NCBI GenBank assembly: GCA_018238545.1
Contig: JABCTC010000004.1
Coordinates: 1 to 64,000 of the forward strand
Source of the DNA: Candidatus Heimdallarchaeota archaeon
GTDB taxonomy: Archaea > Asgardarchaeota > Heimdallarchaeia > Heimdallarchaeales > Heimdallarchaeaceae
DNA length: 64,000 nucleotides
Direction: 5' to 3'
The notes under the pieces were generated by a model, which saw nothing but the letters and a program-made list of their open reading frames with translations, was not told the origin of the DNA and searched no databases. Both the position numbers and the translations under genes were made by a program. Shown here piece by piece: positions 58,944 to 64,000 of the stretch (positions are counted from its first letter, which is position 1; every line of letters starts with the position of its first letter).

Positions 58944-60014
58944 GTGAAGATCAAGAGCTTAGGATTAGACAATATACGTTCTGTAGAATGGATAGATGAT
59001 ACCGAAAGTTTGCAACTGATTGACCAAAGACTAATTCCATTTCGTGTAGCATTTGTTCAGTTAACTTCTGTTGAAGACGTTTGTAGATCTATAAAAGAAA
59101 TGGTTGTTCGAGGAGCACCTGCAATTGGTGCCACGGCTGCATACGGCATGGTACTATCAGTTAAAGAAGCAAATAATGTTTCCAAACAAGCAAGAAAAGA
59201 GTCTTTTGAAAGAAATTATAATGATATCCTTTCCACTCGTCCAACTGCAATTGATTTAAGTAATTTTGCTAAGAAGATATACGATAAAGCACTTGAAACT
59301 GATTATTCTTTTGATGAATCGCTCAAAGTTGCCAAGATTTCAGTTGATAAAATGGTTGAAGAGTGTAAAAACATAGGTGAAAAGAGCACGGATTATATAG
59401 AAGATGGGGATTCAATATTAACTCATTGTAATGCAGGACCATTAGCAACAATTGACTTTGGTACTGCTTTGGCTCCTTTTTACAAGGCCAAAGAAGATGG
59501 GAAGGAGATAACAGTCTATGTGGATGAAACAAGACCTAGATTACAAGGTGCAAAAATAACTGCTTGGGAGTTAGAACAAGCTGAGATCAAACATAAAATC
59601 ATACCTGACTCTGCTGCATCTTTTCTCATGTCAAAGGGCAAGATTAACAAAGTAATCCTGGGAGCTGATAGATGTTTGAAAGATGGAACAATTTCGAATA
59701 AAATAGGAACACTATCAGTAGCAGTGAATGCAAAATATTTTGATATACCTTTCTATTCATCATTTCCATGGTCAACAATAGATCTTGAATCAGATTCTAT
59801 TGAAGATTTCAAAATTGAATATAGAGATGAGAAAGAAGTAAAATATGTAACAAGTTATGAAGATGAGATGTTAATAGCCAATCCTAAATCTAACGCTTTA
59901 AACCCAGCATTTGATATAACTCCTCCTGAACTCATAACTGGTTATTTTACTCCAGATGGAGTATTATCTCTAAATGTATTGAAAAGTAAGATAAAAAGTT
60001 TAAATAAAAAATAA
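58944..60014 (+). CDS. mtnA: Methylthioribose-1-phosphate isomerase (eIF2B-related)
   Basis: 356 residues with GTG start. Family marks are EMVVRGAPAIGATAAYGM near residue 55, catalytic Cys162 in LTHCNAGPLATIDFG and Asp242 in ILGADRCLKDGT, then VYVDETRPRLQGAKITAWE. These positions equal Cys160/Asp240 of the Bacillus enzyme within two residues. It isomerises 5-methylthioribose-1-P to the ribulose form in methionine salvage. In archaea, relatives can act on ribose-1,5-bisphosphate, but the Cys/Asp context favours MtnA. No other salvage gene is adjacent. Its end is 15 bp from the convergent surface-protein gene. Confidence 0.9.
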   Translation: MKIKSLGLDNIRSVEWIDDTESLQLIDQRLIPFRVAFVQLTSVEDVCRSIKEMVVRGAPAIGATAAYGMVLSVKEANNVSKQARKESFERNYNDILSTRPTAIDLSNFAKKIYDKALETDYSFDESLKVAKISVDKMVEECKNIGEKSTDYIEDGDSILTHCNAGPLATIDFGTALAPFYKAKEDGKEITVYVDETRPRLQGAKITAWELEQAEIKHKIIPDSAASFLMSKGKINKVILGADRCLKDGTISNKIGTLSVAVNAKYFDIPFYSSFPWSTIDLESDSIEDFKIEYRDEKEVKYVTSYEDEMLIANPKSNALNPAFDITPPELITGYFTPDGVLSLNVLKSKIKSLNKK

Positions 60015-60029
60015 AAAAGGAAAAAAGGA

Positions 60030-62201
60030 TTATTTTCTTCGTTTAATGATAACTACTAGAGCTGTCACACTTAAGAAACCAAGAACAGTAATAAGAACCC
60101 CAGGAGCATCAATTGAAACAGTATTACTTGGTGTTTCAGGTTCGGTTGGATCTTCTGTATCATTTATCCCATCATCTGGACTAACAAATACTTCAATGAA
60201 ATCGTAAGATTCATTACCATATACATCAAACGCTACTATTTCGAAAAGCCAGTATCCAACAGTTAGATAACTTAGATCTAATACAAATTCTTCAGTTGTA
60301 CTACTAGCATAAACAAATGCTACTTCAGTAGAGTTTTGCCACACGGTGTAATTATCTAGATTATCATCGTATATAGTCCATTTGAGTGTAATATTATGAC
60401 CTTCTTCCATGTTTATTGGTGTTCCAGTGTGAGTAAGTGTAGGTTCTTTAACATCAACAGTTCCTGAACCCTCTGCATGTATTATGAAGTGGATATAGTT
60501 TTCATGACCCATTGTATCATTAGCCATAATACTAAATTCATAATCTCCAGCGGTGAATATATGCTCTTTTGGTTTGAATGAAATAGTTTTGCCATCTGTA
60601 TATATTCCTGACTCTATGATTGTTCCATCAAATTTAACCGCATAATTGGTAGGATCTATGTCAAATAATTGCCAATAGAATGTAATATCGTCTCCAATCC
60701 AATACCAATAATCTCCGGTTGGCCCAGCAATCACTGGAGTATCTGGAGAGAGAACTTCGACAGTTACATAAAGATCAATTGATACTCCTTCATTGTCTTC
60801 AAATACAATTAGATAATCATATATTCCTTCTGATAATCCATAATCATATAACCATATGGTATCATTTTGATAACCTTCCCAGTAATCCATGTAACTATAA
60901 ACAAATCCATCCCATTTATAGGTTTGAACTGTCCAGTTTGTATCAGAATAAACATTAAATGGACTATCAAGTTCGGATCCTATTAGTGTAATGTAATCAG
61001 GTCCTTCTATCCACGAAGGTCCCCAAGTTGGAATGACTGTTCTTTCTTCATCTAGGTAGAATTCCCAAGTTGAATTAAGATTATGATTAAAGTCATCATA
61101 TACAACAAATTTTATCCAATGTCCATTAGTTGGTCCATCGAAAGGTATATCGTCTACAAAAACATCGTATTCATTATAACCAGAGGAAACGGAACTAACA
61201 GTATCATACAGATTTTCATCCAAATATACTTCCACTGTAACAGATGGTCCAGCATTCAATATATCAAATGGGATTGTCATCCAAGTAGTATTGTATATCC
61301 TATTATCAAAGGCATAAGGTAATAATGCAGGAATTTCTACATCTGTTGCTCCACCATAAGCTGCGGTTGAACCAACAAGTTTCCAAACCTGAGAGTAAGT
61401 ATACTTAGTGTTATCATGACCTGACAGATTTGTTCCAAGTTCTGTACTGTAACCTCCAAAAGTTCCATAATCATCATAGATTATTGTTTGCTTTAATTCG
61501 AGCATATAGCCTGTTGCAGGATCAATGTAAGCAGTGAAGTAAGATGTAAAATCTTCGTATATTGTATAGCTCACATCATATTGATATTGTGTCCAACTTC
61601 CACTTGAAGTGTAGGAATAGGAATAAACATCAACTGTAATTGGTGTTGTTACACCGTTTATAGTATAAGATACAGTTGTTGTGGTATTATATACAGAAAC
61701 ACTGTAAATATAAGCTGGATCAAAATTCAATGTAGGTGCAAAAGTGTCATATATGTTAGCAGGAGAGAAATAACTATAGTTGTAATTTGAGTCATAATAA
61801 TGATCATGAGAGTAATCAAATTCCCAAGATGTCATTGGATAATTATATACATAGTCCATGCCAGTATAGTGATTTGTTCCATAATAATATGAACTAACTT
61901 TATCAGCTGTTACTGTGCTGGATGTATTTCCAGTTATGAAATAGCTTTGTAATTCTGTTTGTGTATTTGTATCATCATAAATATACCAATGCGACATGTC
62001 ATAGTAGGGATCAAAGTTTGGTTCAAATTCATACCAAATTTGAAAATCTCCTTCATATCGATCAATATAGTTAATCTCATAGAGAAGTTGTTCACCAGGT
62101 AAAACATCCTGATAAGCGGTTGCATTACTGATACCAAATCCTCCAATTAATAAAGATAATATTATTGTTGTGCAAATAAAATAACTTGAACCCCTTTTCA
62201 A
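60030..62201 (-). CDS. Large Tyr/Thr-rich surface protein with Ig-like repeats
   Basis: About 723 residues: signal peptide (YFICTTIILSLLIGGFGIS), a Tyr- and Asp-rich domain (residues 30-280), then Ig/PKD-like repeats (VEVYLDENLYDTVSSVSSGY, GSELDSPFNVYSDTNW, IVFEDNEGVSIDLYVTVEV, ending FDVYGNESYDFIEVFVS). A Thr/Pro/Glu linker and a C-terminal helix (GVLITVLGFLSVTALVVII) with KRRK close it. I use the TTG start at 62201, since AGGTGAT lies 4 nt upstream as for the PPC-repeat gene; a GTG at 62210 lies inside that signal. Probably an abundant cell-surface protein; no enzyme domain found. Confidence 0.82.
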   Translation of the reverse strand: MKRGSSYFICTTIILSLLIGGFGISNATAYQDVLPGEQLLYEINYIDRYEGDFQIWYEFEPNFDPYYDMSHWYIYDDTNTQTELQSYFITGNTSSTVTADKVSSYYYGTNHYTGMDYVYNYPMTSWEFDYSHDHYYDSNYNYSYFSPANIYDTFAPTLNFDPAYIYSVSVYNTTTTVSYTINGVTTPITVDVYSYSYTSSGSWTQYQYDVSYTIYEDFTSYFTAYIDPATGYMLELKQTIIYDDYGTFGGYSTELGTNLSGHDNTKYTYSQVWKLVGSTAAYGGATDVEIPALLPYAFDNRIYNTTWMTIPFDILNAGPSVTVEVYLDENLYDTVSSVSSGYNEYDVFVDDIPFDGPTNGHWIKFVVYDDFNHNLNSTWEFYLDEERTVIPTWGPSWIEGPDYITLIGSELDSPFNVYSDTNWTVQTYKWDGFVYSYMDYWEGYQNDTIWLYDYGLSEGIYDYLIVFEDNEGVSIDLYVTVEVLSPDTPVIAGPTGDYWYWIGDDITFYWQLFDIDPTNYAVKFDGTIIESGIYTDGKTISFKPKEHIFTAGDYEFSIMANDTMGHENYIHFIIHAEGSGTVDVKEPTLTHTGTPINMEEGHNITLKWTIYDDNLDNYTVWQNSTEVAFVYASSTTEEFVLDLSYLTVGYWLFEIVAFDVYGNESYDFIEVFVSPDDGINDTEDPTEPETPSNTVSIDAPGVLITVLGFLSVTALVVIIKRRK

Positions 62202-62325
62202 GTTTATCACCTATTAAATTTTATCTTCAAAGTATTTAAATAAAAGGATAAGGGAAAGCGTGAAAGTAAGCCAGAATGAATTATTGCTATACATTAAAAA
62301 ATAAAAAAAAAGAGTAAAAAAGGAT

Positions 62326-63288
62326 TTACTTCCTTTTTCTAGCTAAAACTACTACTAATCCAATAGCTACAAAAGAAACTAATACACCAACAAATGGGAA
62401 GGGTAAGAAGAAACCAGATTTTATTACAACCTCTATAGGTTGGAATTCCATTTGAGAACTTCCAGAAGTATCTTTTTCTAATGATCTGATTAGTAAACCA
62501 GTTTTTAGTTCATAGTGAGTATCAACTTCACCAACATCATCTAATCCAAAGGTTGCTGTGTTAATATATTCCACATTCATACAATCATAAGCATCTCCTT
62601 GAGTAGTAGTAATTGGTTCAAATTCGTCCACTACACCATTTGAAGGCTCAAAACTGACTGTATCAGCTACATTACCATGAGGATTAACTGCGTAAGGTGT
62701 ATATGCATTATACGATAATAAAACAGCATTAATTATCGCGAATGAGAATATCATCCCAAAATAATCCACATAGTTGGTTTCAGATCCATCCATATCTTCC
62801 CACAGGTAAGACACACCTTCAATAGTGATATTTGCTTTGTCGAAATCCATCATTCCAGCTGTATCTTTTAGATAGAGAATATCTACTGAAGCTTCCCAGG
62901 TAGCGTTTCTCATCATCAATGTTGCTGCAGGTAGGAAAGTTGTTCTATTATGTTCAAAAACAGCAGCTGTTATTTCCATTACGGTCATATCATCAGCTCC
63001 AAGAGGATTTTCCCCATCTGCTTGAAATTCGTATAGAACCTTGAAATTGACAAGATTGAGAAGAGTGTTTGTGTCGTTCCATATTTCGTCTACTGAAAGT
63101 GTCATATACGCCATCAAAACGTCATTGTGAGTTGAATTTGTATAAAGGTATTTTCCTTTTACATAACTACCTTCAGTTACTACTAACTGGTCAGATAAAA
63201 GTGCTCCTTGAGATAGAGCTGAAAAACAAATAGATGCGACCAGTAACCCCGTTATTAAAATTGTAAATGATTTGACTTTTCTATTCAT
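62326..63288 (-). CDS. Secreted protein with C-terminal membrane anchor
   Basis: 320 residues. The signal peptide (SFTILITGLLVASICFSALS) is followed by an extracellular region with many Asn-x-Thr sequons (YTNSTHNDVLMAYMTLSVDE, NRTTFLPAATLMMRN). A C-terminal helix (FPFVGVLVSFVAIGLVVVLA) ends in RKRK. The pattern is the same as its neighbour at 60030 and as genes 350 and 41997, suggesting a shared sorting or display route. No catalytic motif. Separate transcription unit from the 60030 gene, about 125 bp upstream of it. Confidence 0.75.
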   Translation of the reverse strand: MNRKVKSFTILITGLLVASICFSALSQGALLSDQLVVTEGSYVKGKYLYTNSTHNDVLMAYMTLSVDEIWNDTNTLLNLVNFKVLYEFQADGENPLGADDMTVMEITAAVFEHNRTTFLPAATLMMRNATWEASVDILYLKDTAGMMDFDKANITIEGVSYLWEDMDGSETNYVDYFGMIFSFAIINAVLLSYNAYTPYAVNPHGNVADTVSFEPSNGVVDEFEPITTTQGDAYDCMNVEYINTATFGLDDVGEVDTHYELKTGLLIRSLEKDTSGSSQMEFQPIEVVIKSGFFLPFPFVGVLVSFVAIGLVVVLARKRK

Positions 63289-63382
63289 TGTAATAAAATA
63301 TAATTAATTTCTACATTATATAGTTTTTGTTAAAGAAAATTAGAGGAAATTAATCTGCAACTAGAGAACTATCTAAGACATT

Positions 63383-64000
63383 TCAGGATTCGTGTATTTT
63401 GGCTAGTTTTGTTTTCATCATATAATTTTCTAGCTGTTGATAGTTCTGGGAAACATCCATATCAAGACCAAAACCAAGGTCTTCAATAAGAACTGTGCCC
63501 ATTTTCATTTTGAAGGCTCGTTCCAAGACTATGACTGCATCTTTAAGTTTTGCACGTCTAAGAACAAGCTTAAAGAGCTTTGTCCATGTAGCAGGACGTC
63601 GGAAAACATACCAAGCAACAGCCCAGAATGATCGTTTTCTTCGAAGTCTACTTATATCAGCTATTATTTGTTCACCTTCAAGAATTGCCTTTTTACTCAG
63701 AGTAAACATCTCACCTGGAAAAATCTGACAATCTGTAAAATCACCAGTAACTCTCCCCGCTTCAGGGAACTCCTTTTGACATAGTCCATAAGGAACTACA
63801 GAGAGAATGAAATCATATTCTCTCATCTCCATAACAGCTTCAAGGAACTCATCTATTTTTTCAACAGTAATCGCTGGTGTATCTGCCATACAGATAACAT
63901 ATTCATCAAATGATTTTCCTCTAGCCTTCAAATGTTGATATCCTTCAACATATTTTTCACTTAAATCTGCAAAAAAATCAACAGGAATATATTCAACTGC
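63383..64000 (-). CDS. MobA/CobY-like nucleotidyltransferase fragment (truncated by window end)
   Basis: The frame stays open to the last base of the window, so the N-terminus is missing; the apparent TTG at 63931 is not a real start. The visible part includes the second half of a GT-A type NTP-transferase fold (DEYVICMADTPAITVEKIDEFL, then YDFILSVVPYG and GEMFTLSKKAI). A basic helical region follows, ending in an Asp-containing IEDLGFGLDMDV. The 'ADTPAIT' element matches the metal/sugar-site motif of MobA-like proteins. Substrate cannot be given without the N-terminal nucleotide-binding loop. Confidence 0.72.
   Translation of the reverse strand, partial: AVEYIPVDFFADLSEKYVEGYQHLKARGKSFDEYVICMADTPAITVEKIDEFLEAVMEMREYDFILSVVPYGLCQKEFPEAGRVTGDFTDCQIFPGEMFTLSKKAILEGEQIIADISRLRRKRSFWAVAWYVFRRPATWTKLFKLVLRRAKLKDAVIVLERAFKMKMGTVLIEDLGFGLDMDVSQNYQQLENYMMKTKLAKIHES

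Noticed and set aside
1..64000. tRNA, rRNA or CRISPR arrays
   Set aside because: No tRNA-like T-loop/acceptor pairs, rRNA blocks or regularly spaced direct repeats were recognised by eye.

Overview
The window looks like a low-GC archaeal chromosome segment, most likely from an Asgard-type archaeon. Supporting this are an Arf-family small GTPase, a seven-helix membrane protein with a longin-like tail, F420-dependent methylene-H4MPT dehydrogenase (Mtd), a tungsten-type aldehyde:ferredoxin oxidoreductase, an archaeal Nre repair protein with a PCNA-binding tail, archaeal-type asparaginyl-tRNA synthetase, and many secreted proteins held by a single C-terminal helix. TATA-like boxes lie about 26 bp upstream of many start codons, which implies leaderless mRNAs. 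Other genes carry a GGTGAT Shine-Dalgarno. The exact lineage cannot be fixed from the sequence alone. No tRNA, rRNA or CRISPR was seen.

Layout. 1-8.4 kb: surface and membrane proteins, a divergent regulator/sensor pair, an Ldh2-type dehydrogenase, a nucleotidyltransferase, a membrane beta-lactamase-fold hydrolase and the Arf-like GTPase. 8.5-10 kb: a solo TnpB element with gene debris on both sides. 10-14.5 kb: AOR, two VOC proteins and Nre. 14.5-21.6 kb: a ferrous-iron uptake unit (small ORF, DtxR-FeoA fusion, FeoB), the TldD/TldE protease pair and a YcaQ-like glycosylase. 21.8-24.6 kb: a translationally coupled unit with an opine-dehydrogenase-family enzyme and a cobalamin-binding mutase-like enzyme.

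24.8-40 kb is the centrepiece: a self-contained fatty-acid/polyketide synthesis island. On the minus strand one tight operon encodes an acyl-CoA carboxyltransferase, a single ~3350-residue megasynthase (tandem FMN-type enoyl-reductase-like domains, KS, AT, second KS, two ACPs, KR, dehydratase, phosphopantetheinyl transferase) and an alpha/beta hydrolase that could release the product. Biotin carboxylase and biotin carrier protein converge on it from the plus strand, and biotin ligase diverges from it. Together these could make malonyl-CoA, activate the carrier domains and build a reduced acyl chain. That is unexpected in an archaeon, whose membrane lipids are normally isoprenoid. Both ACPs carry Thr where Ser normally bears the phosphopantetheine arm.

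40-64 kb: a small leaderless membrane peptide, a secreted purple-acid-phosphatase-like enzyme, PPC-repeat and Ig-like surface proteins, VOC and HIT proteins, and a CxxC zinc-ribbon protein broken by a frameshift. Next come a DUF2085-like gene with an in-frame stop and its intact paralogue, a subtilase, a class II amidotransferase, asnS, a membrane sensor/winged-helix regulator split by a frameshift, and a substrate-binding protein that looks circularly permuted. Mtd, a LURP-one-like protein, a Cys-nucleophile hydrolase, MtnA, two more surface proteins and a nucleotidyltransferase fragment finish the window. Several disrupted genes sit in homopolymers or near indels and could be either real decay or sequencing error.
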